Shown here: piece after piece, positions 35,505 through 44,887 of the stretch
How positions within the stretch are numbered: position 1 is the first letter of the stretch
How the letters are laid out: each line of letters starts with the position of its first letter
Source: Paracoccus sp. (in: a-proteobacteria)
GTDB lineage: Bacteria > Pseudomonadota > Alphaproteobacteria > Rhodobacterales > Rhodobacteraceae
DNA: 52,906 nucleotides
Direction: 5' to 3'
NCBI RefSeq assembly: GCF_030604785.1
Contig: NZ_JAUVVF010000024.1
Span: forward strand, 1 to 52,906
Program-made: the position numbers and the translations under genes
The notes under the pieces: generated by a model
What the model was told of the DNA's origin: nothing
What the model saw: the letters and a program-made list of their open reading frames with translations, nothing else
Databases searched by the model: none

Positions 35505-36637
35505 CCGCCTTCCAGCCGCGCGCAGGCCCACCGCGCGGCATCGGCCACGGTGGCGTCCGGGTCCTGCAGCAGCGCCGCCGCCACGGGCCGCAGGTCGGGC
35601 AGGCCCGAATTGCCGATGGCGTAAAGCACGTTGCGCACAAAGCGGTCGCGCCCGATCCGCTTGATCGGGCTGCCCGAAAACCGCGCCCGAAAGCCCCCAT
35701 CGTCCAGCGCCGCCAGTTCCGCCAGCAGCGGCGCGTCGATGATGCCGCGATAGCGCATCTCCGATCCGGCCTGCGCGAACTTGTTCCACGGGCAGACCGC
35801 TAGGCAATCGTCGCAGCCATAGATCCGGTTGCCCATCAGCGGCCGCAGCTCGGGATCGACCGGCCCCTTGTGCTCGATCGTCAGGTAGGAAATGCAGCGC
35901 CGCGCATCCAGCCGGAAGGGCGCCGGAAAGGCGCCGGTCGGGCAGGCATCCAGACAGGCGCGGCAGGACCCGCAATGCTCGCGCTCGGGTGCGTCGGGCG
36001 GCAGGGGCAGGGTGGTGAAGATCGCGCCCAGAAAGAACCAGCTGCCCAGGTCGCGCGACAGAAGGTTGGTGTGCTTGCCCTGCCAGCCCAGCCCCGCCGC
36101 CTGCGCCAAGGGCTTTTCCATCACCGGCGCCGTGTCCACGAAAACCTTGATCTGATGGCCCGGCGCACGTTCCAGCAACCAGCGGCCCAACTGCTTCAGC
36201 CGCTTCTTGACCAGATCGTGATAATCGCGCCCCTGCGCGTAGACGCTGACCGCCGCCCGGTCTGGCTGGTCCAGCACCGCCAGCGGGTCGGTCTCGGGGG
36301 TGTAAAGCTCGGCCAGCATGATGACCGACCGCGCCTCGGGCCACAGGGCGGCGGGGTCGGCGCGCCACGCGCTGCGCTCGGCCATCCAGCCCATCTGTCC
36401 GTGATGCCCGGCCTCCAGAAAGGCCGCCAGCCGCGCGGGCAGTTCGGGCAGTGCGTCAGGCCGGGTGACGCCCATCGCGGCAAAGCCGATCGCGTGGGCC
36501 TCGGCCTCGATCTCGGTGCGGGCCTGGTGCCAGTCGGTGGGATCGGTGCCGTCCGGGGGGGTCCGGGGGGCCGGCCCCCCGGCGGTCGCGGGACGCAACC
36601 GTCCCGCCGGCGGCGTACCCGAAATCCAGCTCGGCAT
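35501..36637 (-). CDS. queG: epoxyqueuosine reductase, N-terminus disturbed
   Basis: QueG reduces epoxyqueuosine to queuosine in tRNA wobble position 34, using cobalamin and two 4Fe-4S clusters. The core is intact: [63 protein letters not shown] and [13 protein letters not shown], then a HEAT-like C-terminus. The start is uncertain. Homology begins around [17 protein letters not shown], but the nearest in-frame starts are a TTG at 36598 and the ATG at 36637, both within or beyond a GC-rich palindromic repeat and inside the upstream GST frame. The leader [20 protein letters not shown] is therefore probably translated repeat sequence. The gene converges on the RTX gene, sharing CTAG. Confidence 0.88.
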   Translation of the reverse strand: MPSWISGTPPAGRLRPATAGGPAPRTPPDGTDPTDWHQARTEIEAEAHAIGFAAMGVTRPDALPELPARLAAFLEAGHHGQMGWMAERSAWRADPAALWPEARSVIMLAELYTPETDPLAVLDQPDRAAVSVYAQGRDYHDLVKKRLKQLGRWLLERAPGHQIKVFVDTAPVMEKPLAQAAGLGWQGKHTNLLSRDLGSWFFLGAIFTTLPLPPDAPEREHCGSCRACLDACPTGAFPAPFRLDARRCISYLTIEHKGPVDPELRPLMGNRIYGCDDCLAVCPWNKFAQAGSEMRYRGIIDAPLLAELAALDDGGFRARFSGSPIKRIGRDRFVRNVLYAIGNSGLPDLRPVAAALLQDPDATVADAARWACARLEGG

Positions 36638-37301
36638 AATGGGGGGCCGGATGGATGCCCGGCACCTGATCGGCCAAGACCGAGCGGAAGGCCGGCCGAG
36701 ACTTGATCGTCGCATACCAGTCGCGCAGCGTCTCGGACCGGTCCCAGTCCACATCCGAGATGTAGTCGAGGCACGAGAAATGCGCCGCCGCCGTGAAATC
36801 GGCAAGGCTCAGCGTGTTGCCCGCCAGCCAGCGCCGCGTCTCCAGCAGGGTGGTCAGATAGTCGATATGCTCCTTGATGGCGCGCAGCCCGTCCTTGACC
36901 ACGCGGCTGTCGGGATAGCCCTGCCGGGTCAGCTTCTTCCAGACGCGCTCGCCCAGGATGGGCTGGGTGACTTCGGCGTTGAACTTGTCGTCGAACCAGG
37001 CGCAGAGACGCCGGACCTCGTGCCGTTCAAGCGGCGTCTGCGGCATCAGGGGCGGGGCGGGCACGGCCTCGTCCAGATATTCGACGATGGCCTGGCTTTC
37101 CGCCAGCATGTTGCCGCGATAGCGCAGCACCGGCAGCTTGCCCGCCGGGTTGCGCCGCTTCAGGTCGGGCGGATTCTCCCAATAGCGTTCCTCGACCAGT
37201 TCGACCTCGATCTTCTTCTCGGCCAGAACCAGCCGCACCTTGCGCGAATAGGGCGAAAGCGCGGTGTGATAGAGTCGCGTGGTCTGGGTGTTTGTATTCA
37301 T
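36456..37301 (-). CDS. glutathione S-transferase family protein with repeat-derived C-terminal extension
   Basis: The N-terminal thioredoxin-fold domain has [31 protein letters not shown] and [12 protein letters not shown], and an alpha-helical C domain carries [24 protein letters not shown]. Family similarity ends at HYAELDF (codon ending at 36621), giving 227 residues. Instead of a stop, the frame runs on for 54 more codons of Arg/Gly/Pro-rich sequence through a palindromic repeat and across the start of queG, in a different frame. The stop was probably lost when the repeat inserted; a sequencing slip in the G runs is possible. The ATG at 37301 is the natural family start. The substrate is unknown. 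Confidence 0.85.
   Translation of the reverse strand: MNTNTQTTRLYHTALSPYSRKVRLVLAEKKIEVELVEERYWENPPDLKRRNPAGKLPVLRYRGNMLAESQAIVEYLDEAVPAPPLMPQTPLERHEVRRLCAWFDDKFNAEVTQPILGERVWKKLTRQGYPDSRVVKDGLRAIKEHIDYLTTLLETRRWLAGNTLSLADFTAAAHFSCLDYISDVDWDRSETLRDWYATIKSRPAFRSVLADQVPGIHPAPHYAELDFGYAAGGTVASRDRRGAGPPDPPGRHRSHRLAPGPHRDRGRGPRDRLCRDGRHPA
36551..36610. repeat. GC-rich palindromic repeat at the GST/queG junction
   Basis: This contains a direct duplication of the ten bases GTCCGGGGGG (36551-36570), a perfect 20-base palindrome centred on CCGG (36563-36582), and a second perfect hairpin GCGGGACG-CAAC-CGTCCCGC (36588-36607). On the - strand it reads G6-loop-C6 followed by GGACCCCCC, the same arrangement as at 47199-47227, so it is a member of the same intergenic repeat family. 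Confidence 0.75.
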
Positions 37302-37362
37302 TGACTGCTCGGGACCCCTTCGTGTCGCAACGGCGCCTTGATACGCCCGGCCCCCCGGCCTT

Positions 37363-38124
37363 TCAACCGCCGGACGGTTCGCGGCCGCGCGGCTGGAAGC
37401 AATCTGCCCGTCCGTCGCGCAGGATCGTGGCCGCGCCATCCGCGATCGCCCGCGAACGGGTCGAGGCACGATCCGTTCGCCGCGTCTTGGGCGCGGGCAG
37501 GATCGCCGCCAGCCGCGCCGCCTGGGTCGGGGTCAGCCGGTCCGGCGTGGTGCCGAAATGATGGGCGGCGGCGGCATGGACGCCGAACACGCCCGGCCCG
37601 AACTCGGCCACGTTCAGATAGACCTCGAGAATGCGGCGCTTGGACCACAGCGCCTCGATCACCGGAGTGAGGCCCGTTTCCAGCGCCTTGCGCGTCCAGC
37701 TTCGTTCCTGCCACAGGAACACGTTCTTGGCCGTCTGCTGCGTGATGGTCGAGGCGCCCCGGCTGGACCCCGAAGCCACGACCTTGCGGATCTCGGACAT
37801 GTCGAAACCCCAATGCAGGCAGAAATTCGCGTCTTCGGCCGCCACGACCGATCGTTGCATGACCGGCGCGATCTGATCCAGCGGAACCCAACGGCGTTCC
37901 GCCAGGGGATGGTCTCGGCGTTCGGTCAGCATGGTCCAGGTGACAGGCGGATTGACGAAGGCCAGGATCGCCACAAGCGCCAGCACCACCAGCCCCGCCC
38001 GCAGCGCCAGCCGGCGCAGGCCCGACAGGACGCGCAGCGCCAACGCAGAAAGGCCGCCCCGGCGGGGGGCGGCGTCCTCGGGGACGGGATCGTCCGGGAT
38101 CGTGGCGGGCCGGCGCAGGCGCAT
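37363..38124 (-). CDS. mtgA: monofunctional biosynthetic peptidoglycan transglycosylase
   Basis: This GT51 enzyme polymerises lipid II into glycan strands at the outer face of the inner membrane. The 253 residues include a basic cytoplasmic N-terminus, one membrane anchor (about residues 40-60) and the catalytic domain: VVAAEDANFCLHWGFD with the catalytic Glu97, GASTITQQTAKNVFLWQERSWTRK, and RRILEVYLNVAEFGPGVFGVHAAAAHHFG. No transpeptidase domain is present. The ATG at 38124 is preferred; a GTG at 38139 is the alternative. It sits alone between the GST and PRC-barrel genes, all on the - strand. Confidence 0.95.
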   Translation of the reverse strand: MRLRRPATIPDDPVPEDAAPRRGGLSALALRVLSGLRRLALRAGLVVLALVAILAFVNPPVTWTMLTERRDHPLAERRWVPLDQIAPVMQRSVVAAEDANFCLHWGFDMSEIRKVVASGSSRGASTITQQTAKNVFLWQERSWTRKALETGLTPVIEALWSKRRILEVYLNVAEFGPGVFGVHAAAAHHFGTTPDRLTPTQAARLAAILPAPKTRRTDRASTRSRAIADGAATILRDGRADCFQPRGREPSGG

Positions 38125-38170
38125 GGCTGCGTGTCTCACGCGGCCCGCGCCTGCGTCAAGCGCGCCGTGG

Positions 38171-38470
38171 TCAGCCGTGGCGGTGTTCGGGCAGCGTCTT
38201 CAGCTCGTCCTTGCTGTAGCGGGTGAGGCCGTGAACCTCGCCATTCTCGTCGCGCATCATGTCCAGTTCCCGCAGCGGCACCATGACCGGCTTCGAGCCG
38301 ATGCCAAGGATGCCGCCGACATCGACCACGACGCTCATGTCCGGCCCGGTGCCATGGGCATGGGCGATCGTGCCGACGGTTTCGCCTTCGGGGCCGTAGA
38401 TCGGAGCGCCGGTCAGCACGGCCTCGGTCATCTCGTCCGGCGTCAGGCGGGGGTGATTTGCGTGGTCCAT
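38171..38470 (-). CDS. PRC-barrel domain protein
   Basis: This small 99-residue protein shows the PRC-barrel pattern GAPIYGPEGETVGTIAHAHG, VVVDVGGILGIGSKPVMVPLREL and a closing strand. No signal peptide or membrane helix is present. PRC barrels occur in RimM and photosynthetic reaction-centre H subunit and in stress proteins of Rhizobiales/Rhodobacterales; this stand-alone type has no assigned function. AAGGAG precedes the ATG at 38470. It is divergent from the GbsR-type regulator. Confidence 0.85.
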   Translation of the reverse strand: MDHANHPRLTPDEMTEAVLTGAPIYGPEGETVGTIAHAHGTGPDMSVVVDVGGILGIGSKPVMVPLRELDMMRDENGEVHGLTRYSKDELKTLPEHRHG

Positions 38471-38588
38471 GATCGCTCCTTCTGTCTGGGGGCGGCCTTA
38501 ACCGGCCAAGGGCGAGGTTGTTCCCGGCCGCCTGCGGGAAATGCGACAATCGGCCCGGTGGCGTTTCGGCATTCCTGCGCTATCTGGT

Positions 38589-38608
38589 ATTTCAGAAATT
38601 TCCGAAAT
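38589..38608. promoter_or_regulatory. tandem overlapping palindromic operator upstream of gbsR-cydAB
   Basis: Two perfect 11-base palindromes, ATTTC-A-GAAAT (38589-38599) and ATTTC-C-GAAAT (38598-38608), overlap by two bases and so repeat with a nine-base period. They end 18 bases before the ATG of a MarR/GbsR-type regulator that is co-directional with cydAB. The arrangement suggests autoregulation by a dimeric winged-helix repressor binding cooperatively. Confidence 0.6.
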
Positions 38609-38626
38609 GACCGGAGCGCGTGAAGA

Positions 38627-39181
38627 ATGAACATCTCCCCCCTCAGGCAGGAATTCATCCTGCATTTCGGCGAAATGGGGTCGCGGTGGGGCATCAACCG
38701 TACGGTCGGGCAGGTCTATGCGCTGCTGTTTCTGGCCGACGATCCGCTTTGCGCCGACGATATCGTGGCGGCGCTCGGCTTTTCGCGGTCCAATGTCTCG
38801 ATGGCGCTGAAGGAATTGCAAAGCTGGAACCTTGTCCGGCTGCGCCACCGCCCTGACGACCGGCGCGACTTCTTCGCCACCCCGGACGATCTGTGGGAGA
38901 TCGTCCGCACCCTTGTCGCCGAACGCCGCAAGCGCGAGATCGACCCCACCCTGACCAAGCTGCGCGAGCTGGCCATGACCCAGCCCGCCGAGGGCGATCT
39001 GGCCGCGCGCGCCCGGATCGACGAATTGCGCGCCGTCATCGAGCAGATGACCCATTTCCACGACGAGCTGAACCGCCTGGAGACCGAACGTCTGGTCGCG
39101 CTGCTGAACATGGGCGCCCGTCTCAACCGCATGATCGAAGGGGCCGGGCGCCTGATCCCCTTCCGCAAGGCAAAGGAGTAA
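38627..39181 (+). CDS. GbsR/MarR-family transcriptional regulator of the cyd operon
   Basis: The 184-residue regulator has an N-terminal winged helix-turn-helix (VGQVYALLFLADDPLCADDIVAALGFSRSNVSMALKELQSWNLVRL, then a wing with RHRPDDRRDFF) and a long C-terminal helical part that probably dimerises. The pattern fits the GbsR branch of MarR proteins. The gene ends three bases before cydA, so it is co-transcribed with cydAB and is a good candidate for its regulator. The tandem palindrome just upstream is its likely own operator. Which signal it senses (quinone state, oxygen or a small molecule) is not visible; no Cys is present. Confidence 0.9.
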   Translation: MNISPLRQEFILHFGEMGSRWGINRTVGQVYALLFLADDPLCADDIVAALGFSRSNVSMALKELQSWNLVRLRHRPDDRRDFFATPDDLWEIVRTLVAERRKREIDPTLTKLRELAMTQPAEGDLAARARIDELRAVIEQMTHFHDELNRLETERLVALLNMGARLNRMIEGAGRLIPFRKAKE

Positions 39182-39184
39182 ACG

Positions 39185-40570
39185 ATGGATCCCCTTATCC
39201 TGTCGCGGATCCAGTTCGCGGCAAACATCTCGTTCCACATCCTGTTTCCGACCATCACCATCGCGCTCGGCTGGGTGCTCTTGTTCTTCAAGCTGCGCTT
39301 CAACCGCACGGGCGACGAGAAATGGATGGATGCCTACCGGTTCTGGGTGAAGGTCTTTGCCCTGTCCTTTGCGCTTGGCGTCGTGTCGGGCATCACCATG
39401 TCGTTCCAGTTCGGCACCAACTGGCCGGGCTTCATGGAGGTCGTGGGCAACGTCGCCGGCCCGCTGCTGGCCTACGAGATCATGACCGCCTTCTTCCTAG
39501 AGGCCGCGTTCCTGGGGATCATGCTGTTCGGCTTCCGGCGCGTGCCCGGATGGCTGCACACGACCGCGACGGCGCTGGTGGCCTTCGGCACCACGCTGTC
39601 GGCCTTCTGGATCCTGGTGCTGAACAGCTGGATGCACACGCCTGCCGGGTTCGAGCTGCGTGACGGTGTCGTGCACGCGACCGACTGGTTCGCCATCATC
39701 TTCAACCCCTCCATGCCCTACCGGCTGGTTCATATGCTGCTGGCATCCGGCCTGACCGTGGCCTTCCTGATCGCCGGTCTGTCGGCCCTGCGCTGGATCT
39801 GGGGCGACCGGGGCGCCGAGGTCCGCGCCACACTGCGCTTCGGCGCCATCATGGGCGCGGTGCTGATCCCGATGCAGATCCTGGCCGGTGACTTCCACGG
39901 CCTGAACACGCTGGAGCATCAGCCCGCCAAGGTCGCCGCGATGGAGGGGAACTGGGAAACCCAGTCCCGCGTGCCGCTGGTCCTGTTCGCCATCCCCGAT
40001 GAGGAAGCGCGCGAGAACCGCTTCGAGGTCGCGATCCCCGGCATGGCGTCGCTGATCCTCAAGCACGATTTCGACGGCGTCGTGCCGGGCCTGAACGATT
40101 TCGTCACCGAGGGCGGGGTGGTCGAGCATCCGCCCGTGGCGCCGGTCTTCTTCGCCTTTCGGGTGATGGTGGGTCTGGGCCTTGCGATGCTGGCCCTGTC
40201 CTGGTCGGCCCTGTGGTTCATGCGCCGCAAGCGCGGCATCGAGGGCCTGCCCAATGTCTATATCTACGCCTTCGCGGGCATGGCCTTCTCGGGCTGGGTC
40301 GCGACGCTGGCGGGCTGGTATGTGACCGAGATCGGGCGCCAGCCCTGGCTGGTGACGGGCGTTCTGACCACCGCCGAATCCGTGGCGGACGTGTCGGGCG
40401 GCATGGTCTTGTCCACGCTGCTGGCCTATCTGGCGGTCTATGCCCTGCTGACGGCGGCCTATCTGGGCGCGCTGACCTATCTGGCGCGCAAGGCCAGCCA
40501 TGGCGGCCGCACCACCCCCGATCCCGCGCCGCGCGATGCCGGTATCGAAATCATGACCCCGGCGGAGTGA
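39185..40570 (+). CDS. cydA: cytochrome bd-type quinol oxidase subunit I, short Q-loop (CioA-like)
   Basis: This inner-membrane quinol:O2 oxidoreductase subunit binds hemes b558, b595 and d. The 461 residues carry SFHILFPT with His18 and RLVHMLLAS with His183 as heme ligands, GDFHGLNTLEHQPAKVAAMEGNW with Lys249 and Glu254 of the quinol site, and FRVMVG with Met328. Lys249/Glu254 to Met328 is about 60 residues shorter than in E. coli CydA, so the Q-loop is the short, cyanide-insensitive type. TEIGRQPW lies in the C-terminal part. It is coupled to the regulator upstream and cydB downstream. It supports respiration at low oxygen or under inhibitors. Confidence 0.96.
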   Translation: MDPLILSRIQFAANISFHILFPTITIALGWVLLFFKLRFNRTGDEKWMDAYRFWVKVFALSFALGVVSGITMSFQFGTNWPGFMEVVGNVAGPLLAYEIMTAFFLEAAFLGIMLFGFRRVPGWLHTTATALVAFGTTLSAFWILVLNSWMHTPAGFELRDGVVHATDWFAIIFNPSMPYRLVHMLLASGLTVAFLIAGLSALRWIWGDRGAEVRATLRFGAIMGAVLIPMQILAGDFHGLNTLEHQPAKVAAMEGNWETQSRVPLVLFAIPDEEARENRFEVAIPGMASLILKHDFDGVVPGLNDFVTEGGVVEHPPVAPVFFAFRVMVGLGLAMLALSWSALWFMRRKRGIEGLPNVYIYAFAGMAFSGWVATLAGWYVTEIGRQPWLVTGVLTTAESVADVSGGMVLSTLLAYLAVYALLTAAYLGALTYLARKASHGGRTTPDPAPRDAGIEIMTPAE

Positions 40571-40574
40571 TGCC

Positions 40575-41588
<1,014 letters not shown>

Positions 41589-41595
41589 GGTCGGC

Positions 41596-41626
41596 CCTGC
41601 GGCCCGGCGCAAGGTCGGGCCGCAGG
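41596..41626. terminator. terminator hairpin after cydAB
   Basis: A perfect 11-base-pair stem CCTGCGGCCCG / CGGGCCGCAGG encloses a nine-base loop. It lies between the convergent cydB and RcnB-like genes (stops at 41588 and 41633), so it probably serves both. No U-tract follows. Confidence 0.75.
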
Positions 41627-41632
41627 CTGGTA

Positions 41633-42025
41633 TCAGTTCACGAAGGCGTCGATCAGTTCGACCACGGCCAGAACGCGCCGCGTCTGGGGATCGATGCGAT
41701 AGGCGCGGTCGCCGTCGCGGTAATAGCGCCAGTCCGGGCTGGTCCGCAGATCGTAGCGGGCCGGGTCGCGGATCAGGATGTAATCGCCGACACGCAGCAC
41801 ATCGCCCACGCGCGGGCCGGATGCGCCCTGACGCGCCTGACCCGGCGGAATGCAGGGCGGGTTCTTCTTGGCCAGGCCGGGCGGGCAATGTCCTGCCTGC
41901 GCCAGATGGGCGTGATGCGGCCCCTTGCCATTGCCCTTGCCGGGACCGGCCATGGCGGGCGCCGCGGCGATGGACAGGGCCGCCGCCAGAAGGACGGCCA
42001 CGGACGGAACGGTCTTCTTCTTCAT
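41633..42025 (-). CDS. small secreted protein, RcnB-like
   Basis: This 130-residue protein has a signal peptide (MKKKTVPSVAVLLAAALSI, cleavage after AMA). The mature start is Gly/Lys/His-rich (GPGKGNGKGPHHAH), with CPPGLAKKNPPCIPPGQAR in the middle and a C-terminal block WRYYRDGDRAYRIDPQTRRVLAVVELI typical of RcnB/YdgA-type periplasmic proteins. A purine-rich GGAGAGAAAG precedes the ATG at 42025. RcnB is linked to nickel/cobalt homeostasis in E. coli, but most relatives are unstudied; the histidines are compatible with metal binding. Divergent from the XdhC-like gene. Confidence 0.75.
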   Translation of the reverse strand: MKKKTVPSVAVLLAAALSIAAAPAMAGPGKGNGKGPHHAHLAQAGHCPPGLAKKNPPCIPPGQARQGASGPRVGDVLRVGDYILIRDPARYDLRTSPDWRYYRDGDRAYRIDPQTRRVLAVVELIDAFVN

Positions 42026-42194
42026 CTTTCTCTCCGTTGCGGAACGGTCTGTGGCAAGGATAACCCCTTCGGCCGATGAAGGTCCTGTCACGCTGTCGGG
42101 ATCGGCAGGGTTCCGCCAAGGCGCAGCGGTTCTGGCAAACGTGCCCACCGGCCCCTATCTTCCCCGCAACCCCCTTCCGCATGGTGATCCCGGT

Positions 42195-43031
42195 ATGAAT
42201 CCCCACGATCTTGCCGCGCTGCGTCTTCTGGCCCGGGCCGAGGGCGCGCTGTGCACCCTGACCCGGATCGAGGGCAGCTTCTCGCGCGCGACGGGCGCCC
42301 ATTTGGCGGTGGCGTGGGACGGGCGGATGCGCGGCGCCCTGGCCGATGGCTGTCTCGAGGCCGAACTGGCGCTTCAGGCGCAGCGGTTGAGGGGGCGGGA
42401 GGCCACGACGCTGCGCTACGGGCGCGGCTCGCCGGTGATCGACTTCCGACTGCCCTGCGGCAGCGGTCTGGACATCCTGATCGACCCCGCCCCCGACCGG
42501 CGGGCGATCCGCGCCGTGCTGCGGGACCTGGCCGCCCGGCGGCCCGCGGTGCTGGCGCTGCCCGACCCGGCGCTGCCGCAGCGCCTGTGCCTGCCGCCCC
42601 TGCAGCTGGAGGTCTTCGGCGCGGGTCCCGAATGCCGCGCCCTGTCGCGGCTGGCGCGTGTCATGGGCATCGCCTCTGCGCTGCACCCGTCGGGCCGCCC
42701 GCCCGCCCGCCGCCCCGACCCGTGGACGGCGGTCCTGCTGCTGTCGCACGACCATGAACGCGACGAGCCGATCCTCGACTGGGCGCTGGACAGCGAGGCC
42801 TGCCACATCGCCGCGATCGGCGGCGCCCGCGCCCGGCAGCGCCGGGCCGAACGTCTGGCCGCCCGCCATGACCCCGGCAGCCTGTCGCGCCTGCGCAGCC
42901 CCGCCGGCCTGATCCCCGCGACACGCGATCCCGCGACGCTGGCTCTGTCCGTCCTGGCCGAGGCCGTGGCCGCCCATCAGGCGCAGGTCGCGGCCTTCGC
43001 CGATGGTCAGGGCGCGCGCCTGCGGGGCTGA
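42195..43031 (+). CDS. XdhC/CoxI-family protein
   Basis: The 278-residue protein has an N-terminal XdhC_CoxI block (GALCTLTRIEGSFSRATGAHLAV, GALADGCLEAELALQAQ, VIDFRLPCGSGLDILIDP) and a C-terminal Rossmann-like domain (LEVFGAGPECRALSRLARVMG, HDHERDEPILDWAL, RLRSPAGLIPATRDPATLALSVLAEA). XdhC proteins deliver and sulfurate molybdenum cofactor for xanthine-dehydrogenase or CO-dehydrogenase-type enzymes. No such hydroxylase is nearby, so this may be an orphan or serve one elsewhere. The second Gly of the usual GAGH is followed by PE (GAGPE). The ATG at 42195 is preferred. Confidence 0.86.
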   Translation: MNPHDLAALRLLARAEGALCTLTRIEGSFSRATGAHLAVAWDGRMRGALADGCLEAELALQAQRLRGREATTLRYGRGSPVIDFRLPCGSGLDILIDPAPDRRAIRAVLRDLAARRPAVLALPDPALPQRLCLPPLQLEVFGAGPECRALSRLARVMGIASALHPSGRPPARRPDPWTAVLLLSHDHERDEPILDWALDSEACHIAAIGGARARQRRAERLAARHDPGSLSRLRSPAGLIPATRDPATLALSVLAEAVAAHQAQVAAFADGQGARLRG

Positions 43032-43094
43032 GCGCAGGCTTTACCTTTGCCCGGCCTTGCGCCTATCTGGCCTGATCTGGCAGCGGGGTGCGGC

Positions 43095-43892
43095 ATGAGC
43101 GAAGGCGGGATCACCATCCTGACGATGCGTTGGGGGACGCTCTATTCCTCGGACGACGTGAACCGGTTGGCGGCGCAGGTCCGCCGCCACCTGTCGCGAC
43201 CGCACCGCTTCGTCTGCTTCACCGACGACCCGACCGGGCTGGACGACCGCATCACCGCGCTGCCCCTGCCCGAGCTGGGCCTGCCCGAAGGCAGCCGCGA
43301 CACGCGCTGGCGCAAGCTGGCCCTGTTTCGCCGCGATCTGGGCGGCCCCGAAGCGGCCCTGTCCGGGACGGCGCTGTTTCTGGATCTGGATCTGGTCATC
43401 GTGGAGGATCTGGCGCCCTTCTTCGATCTGCCCGGCGATTTCCTGATCCTGCGCGACGACGACCTGTTCCGGCCCAAGCCCCTGCGCCGCCTGAACCCGT
43501 CGCGCGACCGCTTCCTGCACATGGTCGGCAATACCTCGGTCTTCCGCTTCACCGTCGGAGCCCATCCCGAGGTGCTGGAGACCTATCTGGCCGATCCTGC
43601 CGCCGCCGCCGCGCGCTATGAACACGAACAGCAGATGGTCAGCGACATCCTCGACCGGCAGGGGCGGCTGCGCTACTGGCCGGCGGGCTGGTGCGTCAGC
43701 TTCAAGAACGATTGCGTCGGGCGCTTCCTGACCAGCTGGCTGCGCGACCCGATCTGCCCGCCCGGTGCCAGAATCGTGTTGTTCGCGGGCTCGCCCAAGA
43801 TGGGGGACGTCCTTGCCGGACGCGGGGGCCGGTGGTATCGGCGCATCGGCAATATCGACTGGTTGCGCCGCGCCTGGTCGGGCGCCGCGTGA
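43095..43892 (+). CDS. glycosyltransferase-like protein (GT-A fold)
   Basis: This 265-residue soluble protein opens ITILTMRWGTLYSSDDVNRLAAQVRRHL, as in nucleotide-sugar transferases that start with a tracked donor-binding strand. It has FLDLDLVIVEDL, a DxD metal-sugar-nucleotide motif near residue 100, and WPAGWCVSFKNDCVGRF near the end. It lies 26 bases before a GT8-type gene, and the two probably act together on a surface glycan. No polymerase, flippase or other polysaccharide gene is near, so the product is unknown. Confidence 0.8.
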   Translation: MSEGGITILTMRWGTLYSSDDVNRLAAQVRRHLSRPHRFVCFTDDPTGLDDRITALPLPELGLPEGSRDTRWRKLALFRRDLGGPEAALSGTALFLDLDLVIVEDLAPFFDLPGDFLILRDDDLFRPKPLRRLNPSRDRFLHMVGNTSVFRFTVGAHPEVLETYLADPAAAAARYEHEQQMVSDILDRQGRLRYWPAGWCVSFKNDCVGRFLTSWLRDPICPPGARIVLFAGSPKMGDVLAGRGGRWYRRIGNIDWLRRAWSGAA

Positions 43893-43918
43893 CAGGGCGC
43901 CTGACTGAAGGTAGATCC

Positions 43919-44860
43919 ATGCTGATTGTGACGGGCTCCGACAACAATTACGTCCCCGGCGTTCTGGTGCTTGTCGCCTCGGCCGCGCTGCATAACCCCT
44001 CGGCGCGCTTCGCGGTGCTGGATATGGGGATCAATCCCGAGAACCGCGCCCGAATCGACGCGCTGGCGCATCGGCTGGGCGTCTCGCTGCGCCGGGTCGA
44101 GGTGTCCGAGGATCATTTCGACCACCTGCTGATCAAGCGCGACCACCTGACCCGCAGCACCTATCTGCGCCTGCTGATCCCCGACCTGTTCCCCGACGAG
44201 GACCGGGCGATCTACATGGATTGCGACATGGTCGTCATGGGCGATCTGTCGGAACTGGATCAGGTCGAGCTGGGCGACGCGCTGATCGCCGCCGTTCCCT
44301 GCCCCAGCCCCGACCCGTTGGAGGTCGAGGCGACGGGCCACATGTTGGGCACCTATGTCAATGCGGGGCTTCTGGTGATGAACCTGCCGCTCTGGCGGCA
44401 GGAGCGCGTGGCCGAGACCTGCATGCGGCTGCTGTCCGACCCGGACCGCCCGCTTCTCAGCGAGGACCAGTCCGCGATCAACATCATCGCGCGGGGGCGC
44501 ATGCGGCTGCTGGACCCGCGGCTGAACGTCTATTCCGATCCCGGCTCTTACCCGCAGAGCGCCGATTTCCCGCAGGCCCCGCTGGTCCTGCATTACGTGG
44601 TCAACAACAAGCCCTGGGCGCTGCCGACGCCTCTGGGGCGGATCTGGCAGTTCCATGCGGACCGCATCGCGGACCTGATGCCGCCGCGATGCAAGCTCAG
44701 CCTGCGCCGCCGGCTGTCCCTGCTGAATCGGGACCGCAAGATGCTGCTGGGCCTTGCCTTGGGCCGCGGGAAATACCGCATCCGCAAGAACACGCTGGCC
44801 TTGATGAACGGCCCCGTCACCGAGGCCTATCTGCTGCGGGCCGCCCGGCTGGCGCGCTAG
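43919..44860 (+). CDS. family 8 glycosyltransferase (LPS galactosyl/glucosyltransferase-like)
   Basis: This 313-residue protein shows the GT8 pattern: MLIVTGSDNNYVPGVLVLVASA at the N-terminus, STYLRLLIPDLF, the metal-binding YMDCDMVVMGDLSEL (DxD), GTYVNAGLLVMNLPLWRQ, EDQSAINIIARGRMRLLDPRLNV and LHYVVNNKPW. Similar enzymes (RfaI/RfaJ, LgtC type) add hexoses to LPS core. A basic, amphipathic C-terminus (SLRRRLSLLNRDRK) may bind the membrane. The ATG at 43919 lies 26 bases after the preceding transferase. Confidence 0.9.
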   Translation: MLIVTGSDNNYVPGVLVLVASAALHNPSARFAVLDMGINPENRARIDALAHRLGVSLRRVEVSEDHFDHLLIKRDHLTRSTYLRLLIPDLFPDEDRAIYMDCDMVVMGDLSELDQVELGDALIAAVPCPSPDPLEVEATGHMLGTYVNAGLLVMNLPLWRQERVAETCMRLLSDPDRPLLSEDQSAINIIARGRMRLLDPRLNVYSDPGSYPQSADFPQAPLVLHYVVNNKPWALPTPLGRIWQFHADRIADLMPPRCKLSLRRRLSLLNRDRKMLLGLALGRGKYRIRKNTLALMNGPVTEAYLLRAARLAR

Positions 44861-44887
44861 GCGCGCCGGGCGTCCCGCACCGCCGGC

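Noticed and set aside
34050..36368. Long open frame (772 codons) antisense to the RTX gene and queG
   Set aside because: It is a by-product of the GC-rich 27-base RTX repeat, which keeps several frames open; its product is a repetitive Ala/Val/Pro string without domains, and it also covers queG in the wrong frame.
41589..41632. Possible cydX gene after cydB
   Set aside because: The gap is 44 bases and occupied by a perfect hairpin; no ORF fits.
42181..42198. Five-codon upstream ORF whose stop overlaps the XdhC-like start
   Set aside because: An ATG-to-TGA of this size is common by chance and no ribosome site precedes it; not enough to call a regulatory leader peptide.
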